Shown: one piece after another, positions 13,306 through 18,102 of the stretch
How positions within the stretch are numbered: position 1 is the stretch's first letter
How the letters are laid out: every line of letters starts with the position of its first letter
Source of the DNA: a virus
Strand: one strand, 5' to 3'
IMG/VR virus record: IMGVR_UViG_3300046003_007668
Location: 1 to 21,418 of that record
DNA length: 21,418 nucleotides
The notes under the pieces: model-generated
What the model was told of the DNA's origin: nothing
The model's input: only the letters and a program-made list of their open reading frames with translations
Databases searched by the model: none
Position numbers and translations under genes: made by a program

Positions 13306-13478
13306 ATATTGTAAGATTTGAAGTTTGTCAGATGATTCGACATCAAGTTGAGTATTTAATCTGGGAACGGGTAAATTATATAGTCTGGGATCAAGTAATG
13401 GATCATTGTGTTGGCGATAAAATGATTGTGGAACCAGTTGATGATTTAATCTACCATCAACTCTGGGATCCAATTTAA
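13302..13478 (+). CDS. Small W/V-rich repeat-like phage protein, copy 2
   Basis: 58 residues: 'MNIVRFEVCQMIRHQVEYLI', 'WERVNYIVWDQVMDHCVGDK', 'PVDDLIYHQLWDPI'. The pattern R/H-Q-V-x-Y-L-I-W-E-R-V and V-W-D-Q-V is a clearer version of the repeats in the preceding protein, so the two are likely diverged duplicates. It starts in an ATGA overlap and ends in a TAATG overlap. It is too short for common length cut-offs, but coupling at both ends supports it. Confidence 0.67.
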   Translation: MNIVRFEVCQMIRHQVEYLIWERVNYIVWDQVMDHCVGDKMIVEPVDDLIYHQLWDPI

Positions 13479-13669
13479 TGGAATCAGTCATAGAGAATGT
13501 TTTATTTGCACCTCTAGACTTATCTATAGTTAAATCAAGAACTATCTTATCCAACGATCTTAGATATCAAATAAGAAAGTCAACTTTATATAAAGTTGAA
13601 AATTCTGCTCAAATTTTAAAATTTGATGGGAATTTAAATTTCATGGTTGACACATTAAGCCAACCATGA
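13478..13669 (+). CDS. Possible third member of the small coupled gene string
   Basis: 63 residues starting in the TAATG of the previous gene: 'MESVIENVLFAPLDLSIVKS', 'LSNDLRYQIRKSTLYKVENS', 'FDGNLNFMVDTLSQP'. It is more polar and less repetitive than its two neighbours. Its last bases overlap the promoter and inverted repeat at 13643-13675. Translation is plausible from the coupling. A reverse-strand frame over the same bases is the alternative but has no start signal. Confidence 0.5.
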   Translation: MESVIENVLFAPLDLSIVKSRTILSNDLRYQIRKSTLYKVENSAQILKFDGNLNFMVDTLSQP

Positions 13670-13675
13670 TATATT
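13643..13675 (+). promoter_or_regulatory. Promoter with operator-like inverted repeat
   Basis: TTGACA (13647-13652), 17-base spacer, TATATT (13670-13675). An 8-bp inverted repeat, CATGGTTG (13643-13650) and CAACCATG (13661-13668), overlaps the -35 box and the end of the spacer. The half-site recurs in the palindrome at 14108-14140. This placement fits repressor binding. Confidence 0.82.
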
Positions 13676-13702
13676 GATCATAACAACAAGGAAGACACTT
13701 AA

Positions 13703-13882
13703 ATGCGGTATATTCATTTTCAAATTCAGGATGGTTGGTCTTGGCGCACTGTAGGGTCTTCCGAGGAAGGCACACTGGATTCGGCAATTCTGATTGAAAT
13801 GCGGAACGTCAAGATGCGCTTTCCAGACCGTCGAATTCGTTGTGTGAATGATGATGGGCGTATTCTTGATATGATGGACTAA
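13703..13882 (+). CDS. Hypothetical 59-residue protein
   Basis: MRYIHFQIQDGWSWRTVGSS, then 'LDSAILIEMRNVKMRFPDRR' and 'IRCVNDDGRILDMMD'. AAGGAAG lies eight bases before the ATG, and a promoter with consensus -35 is 30 bases upstream, so expression signals are strong. The beta-strand / helix / 'FPDxRIRxVNDDGRILD' arrangement looks like a small folded domain (modifier of something that reads a sequence or structure is a guess). It falls just below usual length cut-offs. Confidence 0.72.
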   Translation: MRYIHFQIQDGWSWRTVGSSEEGTLDSAILIEMRNVKMRFPDRRIRCVNDDGRILDMMD

Positions 13883-14107
13883 ATCATTCAAGCATATGCT
13901 TGGTTTTAGATATTCTTTCAACTAAGATTACAACTCTTACGGTTTCGGATTATAGATTAGAACTTACTGCTCTAAAAATTGACCAAAAGTTTTGGTTGAC
14001 AGAGTTTCGGATATAGGATATACTAACTTTAAGGATTCCACTACCGACCGTGACCTTCACGAGTTATATGCGGATATGTGGACCTTGCATTATCAATATC
14101 AAAAATG
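13883..14107. other. Gap with terminator-like palindrome, promoter and possible gene remnants
   Basis: CAAGCATATGCTTG (13889-13902) followed by GTTTT could terminate the preceding transcript. Two short frames look protein-like but lack proper starts: 13900-14016 (TTG start, 'VSDYRLELTALKIDQKFWL') and ~13994-14106 ('DRDLHELYADMWTLHYQYQK'). They may be remnants of small genes like those at 13132-13669. Confidence 0.4.
13982..14024 (+). promoter_or_regulatory. Promoter with ACCAAAA/TTTTGGT palindrome at -35
   Basis: TTGACA (13996-14001), 17-base spacer, TATACT (14019-14024). The palindrome ACCAAAAGTTTTGGT (13982-13996) ends on the first base of the -35 box. The same half-sites flank the palindrome at 14108-14140. 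Confidence 0.8.
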
Positions 14108-14145
14108 ACCAAAAAAATGGTTGCAACCATTTTTTTTGGTATAAT
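14108..14145 (+). promoter_or_regulatory. Long palindrome and extended -10 promoter of the HTH gene
   Basis: A perfect 26-base palindrome covers 14111-14136 (A-run, TGGTTGCAACCA, T-run). With one bulged T it extends to ACC...GGT at 14108-14140. It runs into TATAAT (14140-14145), preceded by TGG, giving an extended -10 (TGnTATAAT) with no good -35. A protein bound here would block this promoter, which faces the helix-turn-helix gene at 14177. Confidence 0.75.
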
Positions 14146-14176
14146 ATGACTAAATAATGATGAGGGATGTATAAAT

Positions 14177-14383
14177 ATGAACACCGAGTCTAAAACTGAT
14201 AAGCTCTATCGCTCTATTATTCTGAAGCGCCAGCGACTTACTTCTCGCCAAATTGCTTCTCGATATCGTGTTTCTAATCCTTACGATCTTATCTATCGAC
14301 TTCGTAATGAAGGGCATGATATCTATAGCGATAAGATTGTAAACAGTCGTGGTAAGACTGTAGTTCGATATACTAGCTACTAA
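14177..14383 (+). CDS. Small helix-turn-helix protein
   Basis: 68 residues, basic. 'LTSRQIASRYRVSNPYDLIYRL' is a helix-turn-helix with the usual Ala in the first helix, and 'GHDIYSDKIVNSRGKTVVRY' is a following beta-hairpin wing, so this is a winged-HTH of a family common in phages. GAGGG is ~11 bases before the ATG. Its own promoter contains a long palindrome whose half-sites recur at two nearby promoters, so it may be an autoregulated repressor of the local early genes (inference). A hairpin GGTTGG/CCAACC at 14394-14417 follows the stop. Confidence 0.78.
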   Translation: MNTESKTDKLYRSIILKRQRLTSRQIASRYRVSNPYDLIYRLRNEGHDIYSDKIVNSRGKTVVRYTSY

Positions 14384-14393
14384 TTGACCTATC

Positions 14394-14417
14394 GGTTGGG
14401 AGCCAAAACTTCCAACC
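14394..14417 (+). terminator. Hairpin after HTH gene
   Basis: GGTTGG (14394-14399) pairs with CCAACC (14412-14417) around 12 bases. The downstream tract CACTTTGTTCTTTG is only moderately T-rich, so this is a possible terminator or another GGTTG/CAACC protein site. Confidence 0.4.
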
Positions 14418-14433
14418 ACTTTGTTCTTTGACT

Positions 14434-14441
14434 TATAAATA
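14434..14441 (+). promoter_or_regulatory. Late-promoter-like TATAAATA before tRNA-Lys
   Basis: The exact T4 late -10 word TATAAATA lies 11 bases before the 5' end of tRNA-Lys, a suitable distance for transcription start at or near the tRNA. It rests on one word, so it is tentative. Confidence 0.4.
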
Positions 14442-14452
14442 TGATAGAATAT

Positions 14453-14524
14453 GGACCGGTAATTCAGAGGTAGAATAGTGGACTCTTACTCCATATGCCG
14501 TCGGTTCGATCCCGACTCGGTCCT
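14453..14524 (+). tRNA. tRNA-Lys(CTT), no encoded CCA
   Basis: Full cloverleaf: acceptor GGACCGG/TCGGTCC, D-arm with GG, anticodon loop CTCTTAC (anticodon CTT, AAG codons), T-loop TTCGATC. Discriminator T73 is unusual for Lys but recurs in the other Lys tRNA here. Position 38 is C rather than A. The next bases are CATAAGCACC, the start of the homing-endonuclease cassette, instead of CCA. Confidence 0.92.
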
Positions 14525-14532
14525 CATAAGCA

Positions 14533-14581
14533 CCTCCGTTGTATAAATAGCAATGTCAATAAGACTATTTCACAACGGAGG
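14533..14581 (+). promoter_or_regulatory. RBS-sequestering hairpin with embedded TATAAATA, cassette 1
   Basis: CCTCCGTTGT (14533-14542) pairs perfectly with ACAACGGAGG (14572-14581), and AAATAG (14545-14550) with CTATTT (14565-14570). The right arm contains the GGAGG ribosome site of the endonuclease gene. TATAAATA (14542-14549) is in the left arm, so a transcript started from it would lack the left arm and free the ribosome site. T4 I-TevI is regulated in this way. Confidence 0.85.
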
Positions 14582-14592
14582 GTTAGCGCCAA

Positions 14593-15465
14593 ATGCACTA
14601 TACTATTTATAAAATAACTAATAAGATTAATGGCAACTTTTATATAGGAAAACATAAAACCAAGAATCTAAATGATAAATATATGGGTTCTGGTAAACTT
14701 ATACAAGCAGCCATAAAAAAACATGGTATTGAAAATTTTGAGAAAGAAATACTTGAGACTTTCAATACTGAAGAAGAAATGAATGAGGCCGAAAAAAGAT
14801 ATGTAGTTCTAGGTGAAGGTAGCTATAATCTTTGCCCTGGTGGACAAGGTGGTTGGGGTTATGTAAACACTAATAATCTTGGTGGTACCTTAGGATTAAA
14901 ACACACTGAAGAATATAAAAACAATCATTCATTAATAACAAAAAGAATATATGAAAATAGGGATGAAGAAACTAAAAAAGATATTTCTAAGAAAATAGCT
15001 GCTGGTTTAAAAGCTGTAAACTATGATCCAAGAAACTTTTTAGGTAAAAAACATACTCAAGAAGCAATACAAAAAATGTCCTTATCAAAGGAAGGACATG
15101 GACTTGGAGAAAAAAATAGTCAGTTTGGTACCATATGGATTTCTAATGGTATAGAAGAAAAAAAGATTAAAGCTTCTGATCAAATCCCAGAAGGATGGAC
15201 TAAACAAAGATTACAATCATTTAAAAATGATATATTAAAAGATATCAAGAAAAAAGAAAAAGAACAACAAAAAAATATTGCTCTTGAAACTAAAAAACAA
15301 GAACTACATAAACTTTATGAAATATATAAAGTTAAAGGTTTTGCAGGAGTTAGACAAGAAGACTATAAATATAGTCAACCATATTTAGTTATGAGTTTTG
15401 CAAAATATTTTCCTGATTTTACCCCACAAATGGGGAAGAAAAGAAAACAAAAATATTCCTCGTGA
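14593..15465 (+). CDS. GIY-YIG homing endonuclease (free-standing), copy 1
   Basis: 290 residues. N-terminal GIY-YIG nuclease: 'YTIYKITNKINGNFYIGKH' (TIY...YIG), with a catalytic-type Glu in 'EEEMNEAEKRYV'. Two NUMOD3-like segments follow ('LGLKHTEEYKNNHS', 'LGKKHTQEAIQKMSLS'), then 'FGTIWISNG...IPEGWTK', a DNA-binding end domain seen in T4 Seg proteins, and a Lys-rich helix. Such enzymes cut a phage lacking the cassette and drive gene conversion. GGAGG is placed nine bases before the ATG and is buried in a hairpin. The final two Ser codons and TGA lie within the 5' end of tRNA-Asn, so gene and tRNA overlap by nine bases. Confidence 0.92.
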   Translation: MHYTIYKITNKINGNFYIGKHKTKNLNDKYMGSGKLIQAAIKKHGIENFEKEILETFNTEEEMNEAEKRYVVLGEGSYNLCPGGQGGWGYVNTNNLGGTLGLKHTEEYKNNHSLITKRIYENRDEETKKDISKKIAAGLKAVNYDPRNFLGKKHTQEAIQKMSLSKEGHGLGEKNSQFGTIWISNGIEEKKIKASDQIPEGWTKQRLQSFKNDILKDIKKKEKEQQKNIALETKKQELHKLYEIYKVKGFAGVRQEDYKYSQPYLVMSFAKYFPDFTPQMGKKRKQKYSS

Positions 15466-15533
15466 TCCGAGCAAGCGAACGGACCCGGCTGTTAACCGGA
15501 GTTTGCCAGGGGCGGTACCTGGACGAGGAGCCA
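15457..15533 (+). tRNA. tRNA-Asn(GTT) with aberrant D- and T-loops
   Basis: Acceptor TCCTCGT/ACGAGGA, G73 and encoded CCA agree with Asn identity; the anticodon loop is CTGTTAA. The D-arm (TCCG/CGGA) has loop AGCAAGCGAA without the usual GG. The T-stem CCAGG/CCTGG is perfect, but the loop is GGCGGTA rather than TTCRANN. The base between D- and anticodon stems is missing and pair 27-43 is C/A. Its first nine bases are also the end of the endonuclease gene. Confidence 0.8.
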
Positions 15534-15541
15534 GTTTTATT

Positions 15542-15618
15542 GCTCCCTTAGCCCAACTGGTAGAGGCGTCTGACTTAAGATCAGATTAGTGCCAGTTCAA
15601 ATCTGGCAGGGAGTACCA
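15542..15618 (+). tRNA. tRNA with anticodon TAA (Leu), short variable loop
   Basis: Acceptor GCTCCCT/AGGGAGT, A73, encoded CCA, D-loop with GG, anticodon loop CTTAAGA, T-arm GCCAG/CTGGC with TTCAAAT. The variable loop is only five bases (TTAGT), whereas bacterial tRNA-Leu has a long variable arm. The anticodon reads UUA. G37 and A73 agree with Leu. Confidence 0.88.
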
Positions 15619-15622
15619 CTTT

Positions 15623-15707
15623 GGATCAGTAGCGTATATGTCAGGCAAGTGCTACAGCCGGGCTTTTAATCCGGTCGCAAGGGGAGCGTTACCTCACTGA
15701 TCCTCCA
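15623..15707 (+). tRNA. tRNA-Lys(TTT) with enlarged D-loop and aberrant T-loop
   Basis: Acceptor GGATCAG/CTGATCC is perfect, T73, encoded CCA. Anticodon arm CCGGG/TCCGG with loop CTTTTAA (TTT). The D-region is 28 bases: TAGC/GCTA around a 17-base loop. The T-arm is GGGG/CCTC with loop AGCGTTA, the same loop as tRNA-Met at 18819. Confidence 0.78.
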
Positions 15708-15713
15708 CTTTAA

Positions 15714-15789
15714 TGTCCTGTAGCTCAATTGGGAGAGCATTTGCTTGATAAGCGAAAGGTAGTTGGATCGAAACCAACCAGGACAACCA
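15714..15789 (+). tRNA. tRNA-Ile(GAT)
   Basis: Acceptor TGTCCTG/CAGGACA, A73, CCA; D-stem GCTC/GAGC; anticodon loop TTGATAA (GAT); T-arm GTTGG/CCAAC with loop ATCGAAA. It reads AUC/AUU codons. The spacer to the next tRNA (15790-15876) has an imperfect hairpin (CTCTTTCTATA with TATAGAAGAG) and no gene. Confidence 0.93.
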
Positions 15790-15876
15790 TTCAGTTCTTG
15801 TTTCTCTTTCTATAGAGAAATATAGAAGAGGCCTTCCAGTTGGGCTGATGAAATACACTGGATATATTCTAAGTTT

Positions 15877-15954
15877 GCGGTAGTCTTCTAATTGGACTAG
15901 GAACCCTGACTTTCAATCAGGCCAATGCGGGTTCGATTCCCGTCTACCGCACCA
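15877..15954 (+). tRNA. tRNA-Glu(TTC)
   Basis: Acceptor GCGGTAG/CTACCGC, A73, CCA; anticodon arm CCTGA/TCAGG with loop CTTTCAA (TTC); T-loop TTCGATT. Canonical. Confidence 0.94.
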
Positions 15955-15959
15955 AACTT

Positions 15960-16034
15960 GCTCTTAAAGCATAAGTGGCGATGCACGGGTTTTGTAATCC
16001 TGAGAACTTGGTTCGATTCCGAGTGAGAGCACCA
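15960..16034 (+). tRNA. tRNA-Thr(TGT)
   Basis: Acceptor GCTCTTA/TGAGAGC, A73, CCA; D-stem GCAT/ATGC; anticodon TGT in loop TTTGTAA, with a T-T mismatch at the top of the stem; T-arm CTTGG/CCGAG with TTCGATT. Confidence 0.9.
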
Positions 16035-16042
16035 AATATCTA

Positions 16043-16070
16043 TTGACTTTCCTTTAGTCTGTGATATAAA
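16043..16070 (+). promoter_or_regulatory. Promoter of the phosphatase-like gene
   Basis: TTGACT (16043-16048), 16-base spacer, TATAAA (16065-16070). Its expected start point lies near 16077, which makes ATG 16095 preferable to ATG 16080 for the following gene. Confidence 0.78.
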
Positions 16071-16094
16071 GATCATATAATGAGAGGTGATGAC

Positions 16095-16481
16095 ATGAGT
16101 ACAATGAACCGAATTGGTAATGCAGGCAATCGCTTCCAGGGCCAATTTAAACGGGTGCTATGTGTTTGCTCTGCAGGTCTTCTTAGGTCTCCAACCACAG
16201 CATTTGTTCTTTCACAAGAACCTTATAACTTCAATACTCGTGCTGTTGGTATTTCTCGTGAATATGCTCTGATTCCGATTGATTCCGTTCATCTCCATTG
16301 GGCTGATGAAATTGTGACAATGGAGAAAGCACATACTAAAGTTGTTGAAGAACTGATTAATACTTCTGGTCTAGGTTCAACTGGACCTAAAGTTATTCAG
16401 TTGAATATTCCCGACGATTTTGCATATCGTGATCCTCAGCTAATTGAACTTATCAAGAAGGCTTACGATTCACATAAATAA
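16095..16481 (+). CDS. Low-molecular-weight tyrosine-phosphatase-like protein
   Basis: 128 residues from ATG 16095 (GAGAGGTGATG upstream is its ribosome site). The P-loop C-x5-R-S is present: 'VLCVCSAGLLRSPTTA' (~22-37), as in LMW protein tyrosine phosphatases and arsenate-reductase relatives. The general-acid Asp may be in 'IPDDFAYRDPQLIELI' near the C-terminus, where LMW-PTPs have a DPxxxxxxxY-type loop. It is shorter than typical members (~150). It could dephosphorylate a host protein or a small phosphate ester. It has its own early-type promoter within the tRNA cluster, so it appears to be an independent insertion. Confidence 0.8.
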   Translation: MSTMNRIGNAGNRFQGQFKRVLCVCSAGLLRSPTTAFVLSQEPYNFNTRAVGISREYALIPIDSVHLHWADEIVTMEKAHTKVVEELINTSGLGSTGPKVIQLNIPDDFAYRDPQLIELIKKAYDSHK

Positions 16482-16507
16482 AAGTTGTGGTATTAAGCGA
16501 AAATCAA

Positions 16508-16536
16508 TTGACAGCTGATTATATCCATGGTATACT
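16508..16536 (+). promoter_or_regulatory. Strong sigma70-like promoter before tRNA(TAT)
   Basis: Consensus TTGACA (16508-16513), 17-base spacer, TATACT (16531-16536). It ends 11 bases before the tRNA at 16548, so transcription would start close to its 5' end. Confidence 0.87.
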
Positions 16537-16547
16537 ATCTTAGTTAA

Positions 16548-16638
16548 GGGCGTGAGGGCTGGTGCTCACCAGGAGCTTATACCTCCTTAGGCAGCTGATT
16601 ACTGTTGGGATAGGGTTCAATTCCCTACGTGCCTACCA
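16548..16638 (+). tRNA. Class II-sized tRNA with anticodon TAT (Ile AUA?)
   Basis: Acceptor GGGCGTG/CGTGCCT (with wobbles), A73, CCA; anticodon arm AGGAG/CTCCT with loop CTTATAC (TAT); T-arm TAGGG/CCCTA with TTCAATT. About 23 bases separate the anticodon and T arms, with a possible GCAG/CTGT variable stem, which is unusual for Ile. The D-region CTGGTGCTCACCAG forms a tight hairpin without a normal D-loop. The amino acid is uncertain. The spacer 16639-16725 looks tRNA-like (TAGCTCAGATTAGG) but does not fold convincingly. Confidence 0.72.
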
Positions 16639-16725
16639 AAATTTTGATCTAGCTCAGATTAGGAATTACCTGGTTTGCGATGATGCTAGACGGATAGACC
16701 AATACGTGAGGTTTATCAACAATTT

Positions 16726-16802
16726 GCTCCTGTTGACTAACTGGATAAGTTCACTGCCTTCTAAGCAGTTTTATGGGGGTTCGAATCCCTCCAGGAGTAC
16801 CA
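16726..16802 (+). tRNA. tRNA-Arg(TCT)
   Basis: Acceptor GCTCCTG/CAGGAGT, A73, CCA; anticodon arm ACTGC/GCAGT with loop CTTCTAA (TCT, AGA codons); T-loop TTCGAAT. Canonical; AGA is a frequent codon in these AT-rich genes. Confidence 0.93.
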
Positions 16803-16821
16803 CTTTTAAAGGATCTATACT

Positions 16822-16992
16822 ATGACAGGTAATGAAGATAACCAGCTTGCCGGATTAATTCTATTTGTAATTGGCATGTTTCTTTGTGGTTGTGCTGTAG
16901 GTGTATTTTTTGGTAAAGGATTTGGATTCTTATTTGTAGGACTTCCATTACTTGCCATCGGCATTTACGGTATACTTACAGGCCCAAAGTAA
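16822..16992 (+). CDS. Small two-span membrane protein
   Basis: 56 residues: a polar start (MTGNEDNQLA), a hydrophobic span ~11-30 (GLILFVIGMFLCGCAVGVFF), a short GKGFG turn, and a second span ~34-52 (FLFVGLPLLAIGIYGILTG). AAAGGA is upstream of the ATG. It lies alone between tRNA-Arg and a tRNA-like element. Two-span proteins of this size in phages include holin-like and exclusion proteins; no lysis gene is nearby, so I make no assignment. Confidence 0.7.
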   Translation: MTGNEDNQLAGLILFVIGMFLCGCAVGVFFGKGFGFLFVGLPLLAIGIYGILTGPK

Positions 16993-17001
16993 GTTCAGAT
17001 A

Positions 17002-17136
17002 TTGTGGTAAGTAAAGTCTACGCTAAATCGGCTAGCTAGCGATGATAAGGTAGAGTGGATATAATCAATCCATAAAAGGAGAATGGGCAGATAATATCTC
17101 ATAAATATTATTGGATACCTCACCTGCCACAAACCA
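17002..17136 (+). ncRNA. tRNA-like structured element (uncertain)
   Basis: The ends pair like an acceptor, TTGTGGT (17002-17008) with GCCACAA (17126-17132), followed by A and CCA exactly as in a tRNA 3' end. Inside, ATAATAT/ATATTAT (17091-17111) holds the loop CTCATAA, identical to the anticodon loop of tRNA-Met at 18819. TGGAT/ATCCA (17057-17073 region) holds another 7-base loop. The total (135 bases) is too long and no T-arm is evident, so it is not a standard tRNA. It could be an interrupted, decayed or unusual one. Confidence 0.4.
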
Positions 17137-17164
17137 GAACTTCTAATATAGAAAGGAATATATT

Positions 17165-17716
17165 ATGTCTTTCAACGTTCATGATCACTACAAGGATCTG
17201 AGTGTAGAAGATTTGAAGTTAATTTCTAATGCTACTCGACTACCATATGCAGTTTGTCTACTCAATTTAGAATATGACCTAAATATTGGCAACTGTATTC
17301 GAACTGCTCATATTTTTGGTGCTGAACAAGTCTTTATCTTTGGTCGTCGACGCTATGATCTAAGATCAACTGTTGGTGCTAATCACTATACTAATATTGT
17401 TAAGTATGATTTTGATGAACTTACTGATGATGAAGTGATTGTCAATCAGTTTGAAAATATGGTTTATGACTATAATCTTGAGCCCTTGCTGATTGATAAA
17501 ACAGCAGAATCAAGAGATATTTCTGAATCTCACATTTATAATAATGGCGATCTAACAACACCATGTTTAGTCTTTGGAAATGAAAATTCTGGTATTCCGA
17601 CTTGTCTAACGGATAAATATCCATGCTTTCATATTCCACAACGTGGTGTAATTCGTTCACTCAATGTTGCTTCTGCCGCTGCGGTTGCAATGTATGAGTT
17701 CTCTAAATATCTATAA
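17165..17716 (+). CDS. SpoU/TrmH-family RNA 2'-O-methyltransferase
   Basis: 183 residues of the SPOUT fold. Motif 1 'LNIGNCIRTAHIFGAEQVF' (N-x-G-x3-R-x-A), motif 2 'CLVFGNENSGIP' and motif 3 'IPQRGVIRSLNVASAAAVA' are all intact, including the Asn and Arg that bind substrate and the knot residues for SAM. It is close to the minimal size for TrmL/TrmH-like enzymes, with no extra RNA-binding domain. It should methylate a ribose 2'-OH in tRNA (positions 18, 32 or 34 in known relatives) or rRNA. Its position inside a 16-tRNA cluster makes phage or host tRNA the likely substrate. AAAGGAATAT precedes the ATG. Confidence 0.9.
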   Translation: MSFNVHDHYKDLSVEDLKLISNATRLPYAVCLLNLEYDLNIGNCIRTAHIFGAEQVFIFGRRRYDLRSTVGANHYTNIVKYDFDELTDDEVIVNQFENMVYDYNLEPLLIDKTAESRDISESHIYNNGDLTTPCLVFGNENSGIPTCLTDKYPCFHIPQRGVIRSLNVASAAAVAMYEFSKYL

Positions 17717-17722
17717 GAATAA

Positions 17723-17796
17723 GCGGAATTGGCGTAAAGGTAGCGTCTTTGGCTTCCACCCAAATGGCACGAGTTCGAATCTCGTATTCCGCACCA
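17723..17796 (+). tRNA. tRNA-Gly(TCC)
   Basis: Acceptor GCGGAAT/ATTCCGC, A73, CCA; anticodon arm TTTGG/CCAAA with loop CTTCCAC (TCC, GGA codons); T-arm ACGAG/CTCGT with TTCGAAT. Position 38 is C. Confidence 0.93.
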
Positions 17797-18018
17797 GAGA
17801 CCCGGTCTATAATCACGTAGCAATCAGTGGCTTGATTTGGTGAATCAAGATATTGTGGACAACCATCTACAGCTGAGTATGTTGAGTATAAATCGGTAAG
17901 AATTGATTCTTACGCTCGTGTGCAGGAACGACCTGCTAACCTTGTGTTTCAAGAGGTCTCGGCGCCTCGAGCTCCGTTCCGGGATTGCGAAACATAGTAA
18001 ACGTAAGAATCAAACAGT
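17797..18018. other. Structured non-coding stretch between tRNA-Gly and tRNA-fMet
   Basis: No convincing gene. Stems visible: CTTGATT/AATCAAG (17831-17849); GTAAGAAT/ATTCTTAC (17896-17913); GATTCTTACG (17905-17914) with CGTAAGAATC (18002-18011), which competes with the previous stem; and GGAACG/CGTTCC within the enclosed part. It may encode an unrecognised structured RNA or decayed tRNAs. Confidence 0.45.
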
Positions 18019-18094
18019 TGCAGGGTAGAGGAGCTCGGTCGTCCTCGCCTGGTTCATACCCAGGAAATCGTGGGTTCAAATCCCACCTCTGCTA
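18019..18094 (+). tRNA. Initiator-type tRNA-Met (fMet, CAT), no encoded CCA
   Basis: TGCAGGG pairs with CTCTGCT except at 1-72 (T/T), the unpaired end that marks bacterial initiators. D-stem pair 11-24 is A-T, another initiator mark. The anticodon stem has G30-C40 and G31-C39 but T29-A41. Anticodon loop TTCATAC instead of CTCATAA. T-arm GTGGG/CCCAC with TTCAAAT, A73. The following bases are CATAAGCACC of the second endonuclease cassette, not CCA. Confidence 0.88.
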
Positions 18095-18102
18095 CATAAG
18101 CA

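Noticed and set aside
13300-13554. Leftward frame antisense to the small coupled genes
   Set aside because: The mirrored repeat pattern comes from the V-W-D-Q codons on the other strand; the plus frames are coupled and better supported.
14170-14177. TATAAATA as a late promoter for the HTH gene
   Set aside because: It overlaps the start codon, so RNA begun from it could not encode the protein; AT-rich spacing before ATG explains it.
16639-16725. Possible degraded tRNA between the TAT tRNA and tRNA-Arg
   Set aside because: TAGCTCAGATTAGG looks like a D-arm, but no consistent acceptor, anticodon or T stem could be built.
16562-16825. Rightward open frame of 87 codons
   Set aside because: It covers two tRNAs (TAT and Arg) and has no ribosome site; stable RNA structure explains the sequence.
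17629-17823. Leftward open frame across the SpoU end and tRNA-Gly
   Set aside because: It is antisense to a clear gene and a canonical tRNA, with no promoter or ribosome site.
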